DNA of 64,000 nt from an uncultured Chloroflexota bacterium (GCA_937974245.1 CALJKV010000121.1:198246-262245), one strand, 5' to 3'. Counted from the first letter of the stretch, positions 9,334-18,672 are shown. The notes: generated from the sequence alone by a model not told the origin. Translations and numbers: made by a program.

Positions 9334-9671
9334 TTTGGCCGGTCACACCGCGTCATAGGCGTTGATCCGCAAAATACGGTGCAAAGGTATAGGAAAGAAG
9401 GTTGCATTCTCTAAAACTCGGATATTTTTGCGAAGCGCCGCTTATGCAGTCAGACCGCCGTACAACGCAGATAACTCCCTCACCGCTATTATAGCCCACA
9501 TCTGCCTTGCATAACCCAAAAGGAATCCCAATTTTTTGTTAGTTACGCGCAAAGTGATACCTTCGTTATAATACCGGCCTTAACGCCGCTGATGAGGTGT
9601 AGGCCGATAATATAAAAACGGCTGGTACAATAACGCCCAACCGTTTCACATTTTTAAGAATGGAGTGACCG
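9334..9671. other. Intergenic stretch
   Basis: This holds the upstream region of the kinase gene and, at its left-hand end of the downstream gene, a terminator (listed separately). TATAAT-like hexamers occur on the minus strand near 9487-9492, without a good -35 partner. No gene was found here. Confidence 0.4.
9611..9644 (-). terminator. Intrinsic terminator after the roadblock-domain gene
   Basis: On the minus strand, ACGGTTGG (9644-9637) pairs with CCAGCCGT (9625-9618) with one G-T pair, and is followed by TTTTTATA (9618-9611). It lies about 28 bases after the stop of the gene at 9672-10853. Confidence 0.75.
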
Positions 9672-10853
9672 TTAACCGCCGCCACCCAGCCCACCAAGCA
9701 ACCCCAGCCCTTCGGCCTCTTCCTGTGAAAGAGTCTTGGAACGTAGTTTGCCTTCCTGGGCGATGTCGGCCAGTTTGTCCGGGTCGAACAGGTTATCGAA
9801 ATCCGCATCTTCCAGTTTGTCCAGCCCATCCAGGAAGGCGGGGTCAAATAGGTCATCGCTGATTGGGTCCAGGTGAATCGCCTCTGGTTCGGCAGCCGGC
9901 GCTTCGGCACGAGGAATAACTGTCTCCAGTGGTTCATCCAACTCCGCTGCTTTAATATCCTGAGTAGCACGCTTGCGGTGGCGACTTTCCGGCGGTGCTT
10001 TAGGGGCTTGAATTTGCCAGGCGTTGGGGCCTAGGAGCATCACCAAATCTTGCACAGCGCGGCGACCAAATGTGTTGACAACACCAAACTGGCGCTGCCC
10101 GGCCTGCCCATCAAAGGCCAGACACAAGAAATAATGCAGCCCAATTGAGAAAACAAACACATCCTTATCGTCACCATCATAAAACTGGATATTCTGTGCC
10201 TGCCCGCCGACCAGCGAACTCATTTCAACCGTGGTCGTCATCATGGGGATAAGCGCGTTCACAAGCTGGTCACGGTTCAGGTAGCCAACTGCGCCCTGTT
10301 CCAAAATCACATCGCCAGACCGATTCGCCAGAATAATCGCCATTGCGCCAACATCGGACATCAGGCGCTTAGTAATCGCCAGAGCATTATCAGCGTCAAT
10401 CATCGGCACTGGGCCACGATCCAGAATCTGTGCGACAGACCCGGATGGCGTCTGTAAGGCTTCGAAAATGTCGCTTCCATCTAACCCGGCCACCAGTACC
10501 CGCATAAATTGATGAATATCTACCGGGCGACGCAAATAAACAAATGGTGATTCCGCAATCGTTTCTTCGTCCAGCTCATCTGGGTCAGTAACATCCCCCA
10601 GAATAATGACAGCCGTATCTGGGTTGGACTGCTTGATTCGCAGCGCCAGCTCCAGCCCACGCATGTCATCGTCCAACACCCAACTGGTAACGGCCAGTTT
10701 CGCCCCACCGCGATTGAGTTCGTCCAGCGCATCTGTACCGCCAGGCACATCCACTTGAATGACAGCACGATCCACAAGATCAGTCGCGGCCCGCACCACA
10801 CGGGCAATCATCCAGGTCGGGTCTATGGTGAGAATTCGCGGTAAAGCCGCCAT
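9672..10853 (-). CDS. Pseudo-receiver + roadblock/LC7 domain protein
   Basis: A 393-residue cytosolic protein. Residues about 5-120 have the length and pattern of a response-regulator receiver, but the usual phospho-acceptor Asp position reads Ser-Trp (LAVTSWVLDDD) and the conserved Lys reads Arg (YLRRPVD), so phosphorylation is doubtful. Residues about 150-280 match a roadblock/LC7 fold (MAIILANRSGDVILEQG), which in bacteria partners small GTPases such as MglA. The last 100 residues are acidic and disordered, ending in a Gly-rich tail (GLLGGLGGGG). I chose the ATG at 10853; a TTG at 10871 lacks a ribosome-binding site. No MglA-like GTPase is in the window. Confidence 0.75.
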   Translation of the reverse strand: MAALPRILTIDPTWMIARVVRAATDLVDRAVIQVDVPGGTDALDELNRGGAKLAVTSWVLDDDMRGLELALRIKQSNPDTAVIILGDVTDPDELDEETIAESPFVYLRRPVDIHQFMRVLVAGLDGSDIFEALQTPSGSVAQILDRGPVPMIDADNALAITKRLMSDVGAMAIILANRSGDVILEQGAVGYLNRDQLVNALIPMMTTTVEMSSLVGGQAQNIQFYDGDDKDVFVFSIGLHYFLCLAFDGQAGQRQFGVVNTFGRRAVQDLVMLLGPNAWQIQAPKAPPESRHRKRATQDIKAAELDEPLETVIPRAEAPAAEPEAIHLDPISDDLFDPAFLDGLDKLEDADFDNLFDPDKLADIAQEGKLRSKTLSQEEAEGLGLLGGLGGGG

Positions 10854-11230
10854 AAGAGCATCCCATTCCAACCAGAGGTGAACTTCAAATTAACACCATC
10901 TCATTATACCCCAAAACCCATAACGCAACAGTTGGGAATCTGTAGATAGCGTTAAGATATGTTCAATCCTAATCAGTGTATTTTATGATGGGCAGGCTGC
11001 CAATATGCCAATAGGGCTATGCCGGGGTAGGCTCCCTGAGTTGCCGCACGGGCTGCTCGTGCTCACTGTTTCTGTAAGCACGAGGCTGGCAGCTCAAATC
11101 AGTGTATCAGCAATGAATATAGGAACATATATAGAATAATTTTACATTAAGTTGACTTTTAACTCATGTGTGTCAGATAATGGACTTTGCGTGGATTCAA
11201 TGGCAATGCGTCACTAAAAAGGGGGGTTTC
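10854..11230. other. Divergent intergenic stretch with a hairpin
   Basis: A 377-base spacer between divergent genes. It holds an eight-base perfect inverted repeat, CTCGTGCT at 11056-11063 and AGCACGAG at 11077-11084, without a T tract. The AT-rich part (11110-11165) probably carries the promoter of the small membrane protein gene. No open frame of note. Confidence 0.4.
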
Positions 11231-11503
11231 ATGATTAAACCATCGGATATTCAAGCACGTTTACGGCTGTTTCGGTATGGCTTGGTGGTAGTCGTTCTGG
11301 TGACATTCCTGGTGAGTCTGCTGGCGCCGTATGCCGCGCTTCGTTTTGTGGATACCGGCGGCATTCCTATTCCACCGATTACCGATTTCCTGGGGACTGC
11401 ATTCTTGTTTACGGTGATCGTCGCGGTGATCGCTGTCATTGCTTATTTCGCGTACCGCTATGTGCTGCTTAACACCGTTAAGAAGGGGGAAACCCAGCAG
11501 TAA
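11231..11503 (+). CDS. Small two-span membrane protein
   Basis: A 90-residue protein with two hydrophobic helices (about residues 17-38 and 55-78), separated by a loop containing GGIPIPP. The C-terminus is short and basic then polar (KKGETQQ). I chose the ATG at 11231 because an A/G-rich AAAAAGGGGGG lies directly upstream; the upstream extension is non-coding in character. A bidirectional terminator follows. No family is recognised. Confidence 0.65.
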   Translation: MIKPSDIQARLRLFRYGLVVVVLVTFLVSLLAPYAALRFVDTGGIPIPPITDFLGTAFLFTVIVAVIAVIAYFAYRYVLLNTVKKGETQQ

Positions 11504-11527
11504 GCGCTTTCACAGCGCAGTAAAAAC

Positions 11528-11560
11528 GGGCTGGTCTATTCGAAACCAGCCCATTTTATT
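11528..11560. terminator. Bidirectional intrinsic terminator
   Basis: Stem GGGCTGGT (11528-11535) with ACCAGCCC (11545-11552), followed by ATTTTATT on the plus strand. On the minus strand it is followed by GTTTTTACTG. It serves both the small membrane protein gene and the convergent MoxR gene. Confidence 0.85.
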
Positions 11561-11566
11561 CCTGCG

Positions 11567-12529
11567 TCAGTTCTTCCAATCCCGGCGTCCAATGTCATCA
11601 GACGAGCGGCGCTGCAAGGGGTGTTCGCGGCTTTCGGTCAGAAGGCGGCGGGCTTTCTGTACATCGCTTTCGTGTTTGAGCAGTACTGTCAATGTATTTT
11701 CCAGGGTTTTCTTGTCCAAGCTGTCAGCGTTGAGCATCAGGAGCGCCTTCGCCCAGTCAATTGTTTCGGAAACGCTGGGGTTCTTCTTCAAATCCAGCCC
11801 ACGCAAAGCCTGCACCGCTTCAACCGCCTGCTGAGCGAGTTTCTTTGGTAGTTCCGGCACACGCATCTGGATGATATCCAGTTCGGCCTCATAACTAGGG
11901 TAGTCAATAAACAGGTAAAGACAACGTCGTTTGAGCGCCTCGGAAAGCTCGCGGGTGTTGTTGCTGGTCAACACAACTGTTGGCAGATGTCTGGCGCTGA
12001 TTGTCCCCAGTTCCGGCACAGAAACCTGGAAATCGCTCAGGACTTCCAGCAGGAACGCCTCAAATTCAGCGTCAGCACGATCAATCTCGTCAATCAACAG
12101 TACTACCGGCTCTTCCGAGGTGATGGCTTGCAGCAGAGGGCGTGCCAGCAAGAAACGATCAGAGAAGAAGATGTTGTCCTCCGCCGCCAGACGGTCTGCT
12201 GCTTCGGTCAGGGTGTTGGCCTGAGCCAGAAGCTGGCTGAGTTTGTCGCGCAGCAGTTGGGTATAGAGCATTTGCTTGGCATATTCCCATTCATATAGTG
12301 CCTTGCTTTCGTCCAGCCCTTCGTAACACTGCAACCGGATCAGCCGCCGCCCACAGGCCTTCGCCCAGGCTTTCGCCAATTCGGTCTTGCCGACACCCGC
12401 CGGTCCTTCGGTCAGCAGCGGCTTATTCAAGCGATGCGCCAGGAACATCACTGTTGAGATTTCATCAGTCGCTATATACTGTTGTTCACTTAAGCCTTGA
12501 CTCACCTGCGTAATGTTTTCAAACATCAT
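11567..12529 (-). CDS. MoxR-family AAA+ ATPase
   Basis: A 320-residue AAA+ ATPase. Walker A is at about 42-50 (GPAGVGKTEL), Walker B is VVLLIDEIDRAD, and sensor-type TSNNTRELSEALKRRC follows, which is typical of MoxR/CoxD chaperone-like ATPases. These normally work with a VWA-domain partner encoded next door to mature metalloenzymes or membrane complexes. Here no VWA gene is adjacent; the nearest VWA proteins are at 28.6 and 35.3 kb. It is 85 bases downstream of the AI-2E-type permease on the same strand. Confidence 0.9.
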   Translation of the reverse strand: MMFENITQVSQGLSEQQYIATDEISTVMFLAHRLNKPLLTEGPAGVGKTELAKAWAKACGRRLIRLQCYEGLDESKALYEWEYAKQMLYTQLLRDKLSQLLAQANTLTEAADRLAAEDNIFFSDRFLLARPLLQAITSEEPVVLLIDEIDRADAEFEAFLLEVLSDFQVSVPELGTISARHLPTVVLTSNNTRELSEALKRRCLYLFIDYPSYEAELDIIQMRVPELPKKLAQQAVEAVQALRGLDLKKNPSVSETIDWAKALLMLNADSLDKKTLENTLTVLLKHESDVQKARRLLTESREHPLQRRSSDDIGRRDWKN

Positions 12530-12614
12530 CCATCCCTATTCTGCTCAACTTTCCAATACCAATCAAGCATCTGCTACACAAACCCATCCTCTGCTACACT
12601 CTGCTGATTGTCAC

Positions 12615-13982
12615 TCATTTGTCTAACACCTTGCCGAAATCCGGGGAAGGCTCCATACCGGGGAAAGGGTCTTGTTGGGCGATTTTACGGATGATATAGA
12701 ATACCACAATGCGGATGGTACTCATGATGGGCGCAACCAGGAATGCCCCCAGCACGCCACCGACTGCTGCACCAATAAACACGCCGACGATAATCACCGG
12801 CAGTGGTAAATCCAGGATGTCACCCAGGATGGATGGGGCGACGACATTCCAGATCACCTGGGAGATGAGCAGATTGACTCCAATCACCAGCAACATAAAC
12901 AGACCGTTGGGCATATCCACAAACACGGTTGATCCTTGTAGTGCTGGGACAATCGCCAGCGGAATGAGCGCAATAAAGCCGCCCAATGTCGGAATCAGCG
13001 AGATAATGCCCGTGAAGATCGCCAGCACTGTCGCGCCGGAAACACCCATCAGCGCGAGTTGAATCCAGGTCAGCAGGCCAATAATCACGCCAATTGTTAC
13101 CTGTCCCCGGAAGAAACCGCTCCAAACCCGGTGTAGTCGAGAGATAATCAGCATATACTCACGGCGGTAGTTCGGCGCGACCCACTTTTCCAGGCTGTCC
13201 TGGGTGTTGGGCAGGTCAATCATAATGAGAAACGAGACGAATAGCGCCAACAGCAGCGTTGAGAAAACGCCGGTTACACTGGAAATCACCGAAGTGACCG
13301 TCCCGGTAACGGTGCCGGCGGCGTTAAAAATGCCGTTCAATAACTGCTGCAAGTCTACCGATTCGAGCAGGCCGATGGGCAGAGGGCCGGTTGAGGTAGA
13401 GTCTGTTGTGATGGTATCGGTGGTGTTCGTACCCGTGGCGGAGTCAGTGGTTGGTTCTGGCGTGACTTCCGGCACAACGTCTGTACTGCCGCTTAATTCG
13501 GCGATATCCGGGATGTCATTTTGATTCCCCAGGATGAAATCACGGGCGGGCTGCATGATGAAGTTGAAGTCCACCTGCTGTCCCAGAATATCCAGCATGC
13601 CATCTTCGGGCTGATATTGATTCAGGCGGTCTTGCAGGTCTATATATGCCTGCTGGACTTCCAGCACGACGCGGTTCACCCCGTTGACGAACTGCGGCAG
13701 GACGACGAGGACAATGCCGAGGATCACCAGCATCATGATAATATAGTTGATGACGACCGAAGCCGCCCAGGGCAACCGCACCCGCCGCGTGAGGAAACGT
13801 GACGGGGAATACATGATGAATGCCAGTAAGAAGGCGAAAATTAACATCTGGACCACCGGGCCAAGCAATGTCAGCGCATAGACTCCGGCGATAATCAGGA
13901 ATACAGTCATCATCAACCGAGTGGATCGTTCCCATTGTGGTTGATAGGGAGATTGGGGCGTAGATTCGGTCTGCTCACTCAT
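12615..13982 (-). CDS. AI-2E-family transporter (PerM/YdiK-like permease)
   Basis: A 455-residue membrane protein of the AI-2E exporter/PerM family. Two N-terminal spans (about 25-70) and a cluster of C-terminal spans (about 240-440) contain the family motifs GVSGATVLAIFTGIISLIP and GAAVGGVLGAFLVAPI. The extracytoplasmic middle region is enlarged by a Thr/Ser/Asp-rich, disordered stretch at about residues 165-205. The family's substrates are mostly unknown, and export of AI-2 is shown for only some members. The start is the ATG at 13982. Confidence 0.9.
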   Translation of the reverse strand: MSEQTESTPQSPYQPQWERSTRLMMTVFLIIAGVYALTLLGPVVQMLIFAFLLAFIMYSPSRFLTRRVRLPWAASVVINYIIMMLVILGIVLVVLPQFVNGVNRVVLEVQQAYIDLQDRLNQYQPEDGMLDILGQQVDFNFIMQPARDFILGNQNDIPDIAELSGSTDVVPEVTPEPTTDSATGTNTTDTITTDSTSTGPLPIGLLESVDLQQLLNGIFNAAGTVTGTVTSVISSVTGVFSTLLLALFVSFLIMIDLPNTQDSLEKWVAPNYRREYMLIISRLHRVWSGFFRGQVTIGVIIGLLTWIQLALMGVSGATVLAIFTGIISLIPTLGGFIALIPLAIVPALQGSTVFVDMPNGLFMLLVIGVNLLISQVIWNVVAPSILGDILDLPLPVIIVGVFIGAAVGGVLGAFLVAPIMSTIRIVVFYIIRKIAQQDPFPGMEPSPDFGKVLDK

Positions 13983-14303
13983 CGGCGTAACCCTTTATTT
14001 TCAGCCGTGCAAATAACTATTCATAACATTACCAGCCAACCGCCAAACGCGCAAAATGAAAGGCATGAATGAGTCGGTTGTGGCCGGTGGACGCCGGAGT
14101 GGATTCTACCTTCCTGAAAAACAGAAGGAAACAGGAAATATTGCGAAACATAATCCTTTTCCGGTGGCAATTATCAACAAAGCGCTTGGCGCTGGGCATT
14201 TCATGACCATCTCCAGGGTTTTGTTCAGGCAACAACCACTGTTTTCATACTCAAAAACAGGGTATAGTACACATTCTAATGGACTGCGACTGACACGGAC
14301 TAC
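13983..14303. other. Divergent promoter region
   Basis: A 321-base spacer between the AI-2E permease gene (minus) and the BMC shell gene (plus). A TATAGT hexamer at 14263-14268 could be the -10 of the shell gene, with only a weak T-rich -35 (around 14240). No convincing gene is present; a 68-codon minus-strand frame looks non-coding. Confidence 0.35.
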
Positions 14304-14948
14304 ATGAGCGATACACCGACCACCCCACGAGCCCTACCCGAATCGACTCCCCTGGTGATTGAGCCAGCTTTGGCGCTGCTGGAATTCAGCAGTATTGCCG
14401 CCGGGATTCTGGCAGCGGACGCGATGGTGAAACGCGCCACACTGGACGTGGTGCAAGCGGGGACGGTGCAGCCAGGGCGATTCCTGGTACTGCTGGGTGG
14501 CGCGGTGGGCGAAGTCGAAGAGTCGCTCAAGGCCGGGAAGGAAACTGCCCCTGATACGCTGACCGACCACATTTTCCTGCCAGGTGTGCATGAGGATGTC
14601 GTGCGGGCGTTGACGGCTGGCCGGGTGCTCACGCCGGAGCATGATGCGCTGGGCATTGTTGAAACGGTGAGCGTCCCCGCGGCAATCCATGCGGCAGACA
14701 AAGGCGTGAAAGGTGCGGAAGTCACGCTGATGGAGATCCGGTTAGCGGACGGGCTGGGCGGTAAAGGGCTGGTCTTTTTCACCGGGCTGGTTTCGGATGT
14801 CGAGGCAGCCCTGGAAATCACCGATGCCGCACTGGAGATACACCTGAAAGTGCGGCAGGTGGTCATCCCCCAGATTCACGAGGACATCGCCAAGGTAATC
14901 CGCCGGAGTACCCAATTCGGGGTACACCTGGGCTGGAAACCGGCATAG
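14304..14948 (+). CDS. Tandem-domain bacterial microcompartment shell protein (BMC-T)
   Basis: A 214-residue protein with two consecutive BMC domains, at about residues 22-80 and 115-175. The first has the canonical ALALLEFSSIAAGILAAD start followed by VKRATLDVVQAGTVQPGRF and LVLLGGAVGEVEESL. The second has ALGIVETVSVPAAIHAAD, GAEVTLMEIRL, and GLVFFTGLVSDVEAAL. This is the pattern of trimeric BMC-T pseudohexamers that tile microcompartment shells. No BMC-H or BMC-P gene or encapsulated enzyme core is nearby, so it is an orphan or satellite shell gene. The next genes downstream on the same strand are a secreted DsbA-like protein (63-base gap) and a class II aldolase. Confidence 0.85.
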   Translation: MSDTPTTPRALPESTPLVIEPALALLEFSSIAAGILAADAMVKRATLDVVQAGTVQPGRFLVLLGGAVGEVEESLKAGKETAPDTLTDHIFLPGVHEDVVRALTAGRVLTPEHDALGIVETVSVPAAIHAADKGVKGAEVTLMEIRLADGLGGKGLVFFTGLVSDVEAALEITDAALEIHLKVRQVVIPQIHEDIAKVIRRSTQFGVHLGWKPA

Positions 14949-15011
14949 CGACTGCTTGTCCTGCCAGCGAACGACGTAAATCCTGTTAATAACCATACAA
15001 AGGGAGTGACG

Positions 15012-15857
15012 ATGAAACGGATTGTGATGAGTATGACGCTGGCGCTGGTATTGGCTGTCCCGGTCCTGGCGCAGGATGCTCCGGTAGCCGTGCAGCAGGA
15101 CCTTCCGCCAGGCTGTAACCTCAGTGTTTTGAGTGAAGTGTTCACCTCAGTCGGGACGGCGCTCGCTGACATGGAACTCCCCGTCAGCCAGGCGATGGGG
15201 CTGATGAGCGCGTTTGAAGGCCTGATGCAGGATACTAAGATTGCGTGCGGTGAGGTTGAAGTCCTGCCCATCGAGGGTGCGATTGACTTCAGCCAGATTG
15301 AGCAGTCGCGCCTGGAAGATGGCGGCTTTGTGTTGGGCAGCCCGGATGCGCCGATCACGATTGTCGAATTTGCTGATTTCCTGTGTCCCCACTGTCACGA
15401 ATACGATGTAGTCATCGCGCAGTTTATCAAGGATTACGTGATGACCGGGCAGGCGCGGCTCGAATACCGCATGTATCCGGTGATTGACCCCCAGGCATCG
15501 GTGCTGGCGGCGGTCATGGTCGAATGCTCCGATACATTAAAGCCGGGGAGCTTCTGGGATGCGCGGGAGATGATGTTTGAACTCATCAGTTTGCAGGGCT
15601 ATAACACACTGACTCCGTTCCGGTTTGCAGCGCGTGCTGGACTGGACTTTGACTCGCTGGCGACGTGTGCCGGGGAAGCCGGGCAGATTATGATAGATGC
15701 TGAAGTGGGCCAATCGGTGGGTGTGAGCGGGACTCCGGCAATACGGATGCGCCTGGGCGATAGTGACATGGTGCCGGTAGAATACGAAGGCACAGTCTAC
15801 GACCGAGGCGGTGTCTCACTGGATATCCTGGCAGCAGTGGTCGAAGCCGCACAGTAA
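15012..15857 (+). CDS. Secreted DsbA-like thiol oxidoreductase
   Basis: A 281-residue protein with a signal peptide (residues 1-20, cut after VLA) and a DsbA/thioredoxin-like domain from about residue 105. The active site is CPHC at 125-128 and the cis-proline loop is GVSGTPAIRM near residue 240. It is predicted to act outside the membrane on disulfides. The ATG at 15012 has AGGGAG at 15001-15006, which decides the start over the GTG at 15006. The N-terminal extension (21-100) has two further cysteines and no recognised fold. Its link to the preceding BMC gene is only positional, since a secreted protein would not enter a cytosolic shell. Confidence 0.88.
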   Translation: MKRIVMSMTLALVLAVPVLAQDAPVAVQQDLPPGCNLSVLSEVFTSVGTALADMELPVSQAMGLMSAFEGLMQDTKIACGEVEVLPIEGAIDFSQIEQSRLEDGGFVLGSPDAPITIVEFADFLCPHCHEYDVVIAQFIKDYVMTGQARLEYRMYPVIDPQASVLAAVMVECSDTLKPGSFWDAREMMFELISLQGYNTLTPFRFAARAGLDFDSLATCAGEAGQIMIDAEVGQSVGVSGTPAIRMRLGDSDMVPVEYEGTVYDRGGVSLDILAAVVEAAQ

Positions 15858-15941
15858 AGGATCAGCCCGGTAGCTGATTAGTATTTTGGCCTTTCGGCTA
15901 GCGGGCTTACAAACTATCCAGCTATGTGAGAACGTGAATCC

Positions 15942-16730
15942 ATGAACGAACAACAACTGCGGGAGCAAATCTGCCTGATCGGGGAGTTGATGCACCGCAA
16001 TGGTTATATTGACGGCGCAAGCGGGAATGTCAGCGCCCGCCTGGACGCCAACCATATCCTGGCGACTCCCAGCGGGTTGGCGAAGGGGTTTATGTCCCCC
16101 GAACAGCTGATTATCGTGGATATGGCGGGTGAGCGGGTGGATACGCCCACTCCCGCCAACGTTCACTTGCGTCCGACTTCCGAACTGCTGATGCATCTCG
16201 AGTGTTACCGGCAGCGCGACGATGTGCAGGGTGTGGTCCATGCCCACCCGCCCACAGCGGTGGCGATGACAATTGCCGGGTATGACTTTGGGGGGTGTTT
16301 GATCCCCGAAATGGTTGTTATCCTGGGAATTATCCCCACTGCGCCGTATTCAACCCCATCCAGCGCTGAAAACCGTGACGCGATTCGCGGGCTTATTAGT
16401 GAGCATGACGCCCTGATGCTGGCCTATCATGGGTCGCTGACGGTGGCGAAAACAGTGTGGGATGCCTACCTACGGCTGGAAAGCCTGGAACATGCCGCCA
16501 AAATCCTGTATATGGTCGAGCAGTTGGGTGGGCCGAAAGCCGCGATTTCACCCGACCAGGTGGAGAAGCTGATCGCTATCCGGGAACGGTTGGGATTGTC
16601 ACGTTCGGGGGATGCGGAGCGGTTTTACACGGCGTGTGGGGTGCGTCCGGCAGAGATGCCGCCGGGTGATGACCTGGAAGCACGAGTCCGCGCCGCTGTT
16701 CGCGAGGCGCTGGCGGAATTGTATAGTTAG
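15942..16730 (+). CDS. Class II aldolase (FucA/AraD-like)
   Basis: A 262-residue class II aldolase/epimerase of the L-fuculose-1-phosphate aldolase / L-ribulose-5-phosphate 4-epimerase family. Visible family sites are GNVSAR (28-33), SGLAKG (44-49), Glu81 at the acid/base position, the zinc ligands His100 and His102 (VVHAHPPTAVAM) and a third His in AYHGSL (163). The C-terminus is longer than FucA of E. coli, a feature of a subfamily often annotated only as class II aldolase. In several bacteria such aldolases are housed in microcompartments for fucose and rhamnose breakdown, which makes the BMC shell gene 1 kb upstream noteworthy. The substrate is not proven. Confidence 0.88.
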   Translation: MNEQQLREQICLIGELMHRNGYIDGASGNVSARLDANHILATPSGLAKGFMSPEQLIIVDMAGERVDTPTPANVHLRPTSELLMHLECYRQRDDVQGVVHAHPPTAVAMTIAGYDFGGCLIPEMVVILGIIPTAPYSTPSSAENRDAIRGLISEHDALMLAYHGSLTVAKTVWDAYLRLESLEHAAKILYMVEQLGGPKAAISPDQVEKLIAIRERLGLSRSGDAERFYTACGVRPAEMPPGDDLEARVRAAVREALAELYS

Positions 16731-16981
16731 AGTCATCCGATATTGCCCGGAAGTTTTTCTGGGGAATGAATTTTCCGGCTGTGACACAGTTATGCTATGG
16801 GTAAAATACAGCTCTCAGTAACGAGATGCCAGCCAGCTTCATGTCAGGCAGCACCTTCTCATCTCTCTCTTGCTTGCTCAATCCATTTGCCTGATGCTAT
16901 CCTGTTAGAAACAGGCGGTGTCACTCCTCATGAAGTTCGGATAGACCACGCCCATATGTTGACCAGCAAACAGGACGAGCC

Positions 16982-18613
16982 ATGCTTTCTCAATCGGTAG
17001 TTCGCCTTATCAGTGTCACCCTGTTTATCACGGCCTTGTTGACCGGCAGCGCCGCCGCTCAGACCGAGACGCAGCATCACAGCGGCAGACTGGATGATGC
17101 TAATCCCGAAACAGCTTACACCTTCATGTTGCAAGCCGGGGAATCGGTGGTTATCAGTGCTGAGGCTGTTGGAGACAACTTAGATACAATCCTGGCCCTG
17201 TATGACCCTAACGATAAACTTGTGAGTCAGAATGATGACCGCAACGCATTTTCCCTGGATTCCGCGCTAGGGTATACCGCGATTACCGGTGGTGAATATC
17301 GGGTAACGGTCAGTCGGTATGATTATTTCGAGAGTGGCAGCGGTGGGGACTATAGCTTGATGATTGATATTGGCGATGAAACCGTCCTGCGCCAGCTAAA
17401 AGCCCTCTCCAAAGTTGCGTTCAGCGGCCCGGAACGGGTGATTGACACGGTACATTTCCGTATTCACTACACGGTAGAGGGCAACGACGCCGCAACCAAC
17501 GAATACGCGCAGGCCGTTGCCGATACGATGGAGGAAATCTGGCACATTCAGATTGAGCAGATTGGTTGGCCGGCCCCGCCCAACGATGGCGAACAGGGTG
17601 GGAACAATCGGTTGGATGTCTATCTGATGGACTTAATGGACGATACCGGCGACGGTCCGCTGGGGACAACCAAAGGGGTTGGCGATATTGGTGACAACCC
17701 TTCCACCCAGCCTGTCGAGCAGTACGCGATCAGCAGTGTGATGCGTATCGAAAACGACTTTTCCGAAACCAGTCAGGATGACCGCGGGGCGATCACGCTA
17801 ATGCGGGCGACGGCAGCCCACGAGTTCCACCACGCTGTTCAGCACGGCTACGATTATGGTGACGCCCACCTGTGGTACCACGAAGCGACATCTACCTGGA
17901 TGGAAACCGTCACCTTCCCCAAAGACGAGGATGCGACGATTTATGTGGATTATAACTACCACTATCCCGAACTGTGTTTTGGCACCGCGTCAGATCCCAA
18001 CGATGGGATGCTCATGTATGGAGATTGGCTGTTCATGCAGTCGCTGGTAGATGTTTACGGAAGCGCGATTATCCGTCAATTGTGGGAGCAGCTGGCGGTA
18101 GATGAGGGATTCGCGGCGATGGAAAACACACTGCGCGTCCACGAGGATACGATACCGGCGGCATTGGCCCGATACCGGATTCAGAACCTGGTACGGAACT
18201 ACAAATTCGCCCCGGACTTTGGCGGGGCTACGGTCTGGCTGGAAGGCCGCATCACTGGAACCGGACGCTCAGATTATACCGGGATACAAGAACTGGGCGC
18301 GAATTACGTGGCGCTGGCCGTCCCGCCCGGCACATATCGCGTGCAGCTCATAAATGAACCTTCCAGGATGCTCCAGGTGTGGGCGGTGGGTGTTACCGGC
18401 GACCAGGCCTCCTCGTCATTGCTGGGGCGCGATGGCGTGGTATCCACCAGCGGCTCAACGTACACCTACCTGGTGGTCTTCAACACCGCCTTTGATGACG
18501 ACGTGAACGACTGCCACTTCCAACCCTACAGCCTGGATGTGAGCGCGACTACGGGCGTGCCAGCGCCGATTGACCGCATTTGGGACGCCAAATATTTCCA
18601 GCCGCTCAAGTAG
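16982..18613 (+). CDS. Secreted zinc metalloprotease with pre-peptidase domain
   Basis: A 543-residue secreted protein. A signal peptide (1-26, GSAAAQ) is followed by a pre-peptidase C-terminal-type beta domain (about 35-130). A zincin catalytic domain follows, with HEFHH at 280-284 and a second conserved segment WYHEATSTWMETV (Glu301 probable third ligand), the pattern of the MXAN_6640-type putative metalloproteases. The C-terminal 150 residues are beta-rich. The ATG at 16982 gives the signal peptide directly. It is convergent with recF. Confidence 0.85.
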   Translation: MLSQSVVRLISVTLFITALLTGSAAAQTETQHHSGRLDDANPETAYTFMLQAGESVVISAEAVGDNLDTILALYDPNDKLVSQNDDRNAFSLDSALGYTAITGGEYRVTVSRYDYFESGSGGDYSLMIDIGDETVLRQLKALSKVAFSGPERVIDTVHFRIHYTVEGNDAATNEYAQAVADTMEEIWHIQIEQIGWPAPPNDGEQGGNNRLDVYLMDLMDDTGDGPLGTTKGVGDIGDNPSTQPVEQYAISSVMRIENDFSETSQDDRGAITLMRATAAHEFHHAVQHGYDYGDAHLWYHEATSTWMETVTFPKDEDATIYVDYNYHYPELCFGTASDPNDGMLMYGDWLFMQSLVDVYGSAIIRQLWEQLAVDEGFAAMENTLRVHEDTIPAALARYRIQNLVRNYKFAPDFGGATVWLEGRITGTGRSDYTGIQELGANYVALAVPPGTYRVQLINEPSRMLQVWAVGVTGDQASSSLLGRDGVVSTSGSTYTYLVVFNTAFDDDVNDCHFQPYSLDVSATTGVPAPIDRIWDAKYFQPLK

Positions 18614-18672
18614 GAAAAAGCAATACTGCCGTCTGCCTAAAAAATATGCTGATGAATAACCCACAAGCCCGT

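Noticed and set aside
14029..14235. 68-codon minus-strand frame before the BMC gene
   Set aside because: Cys/Phe/Arg-biased product without support; the region is better read as a promoter spacer.
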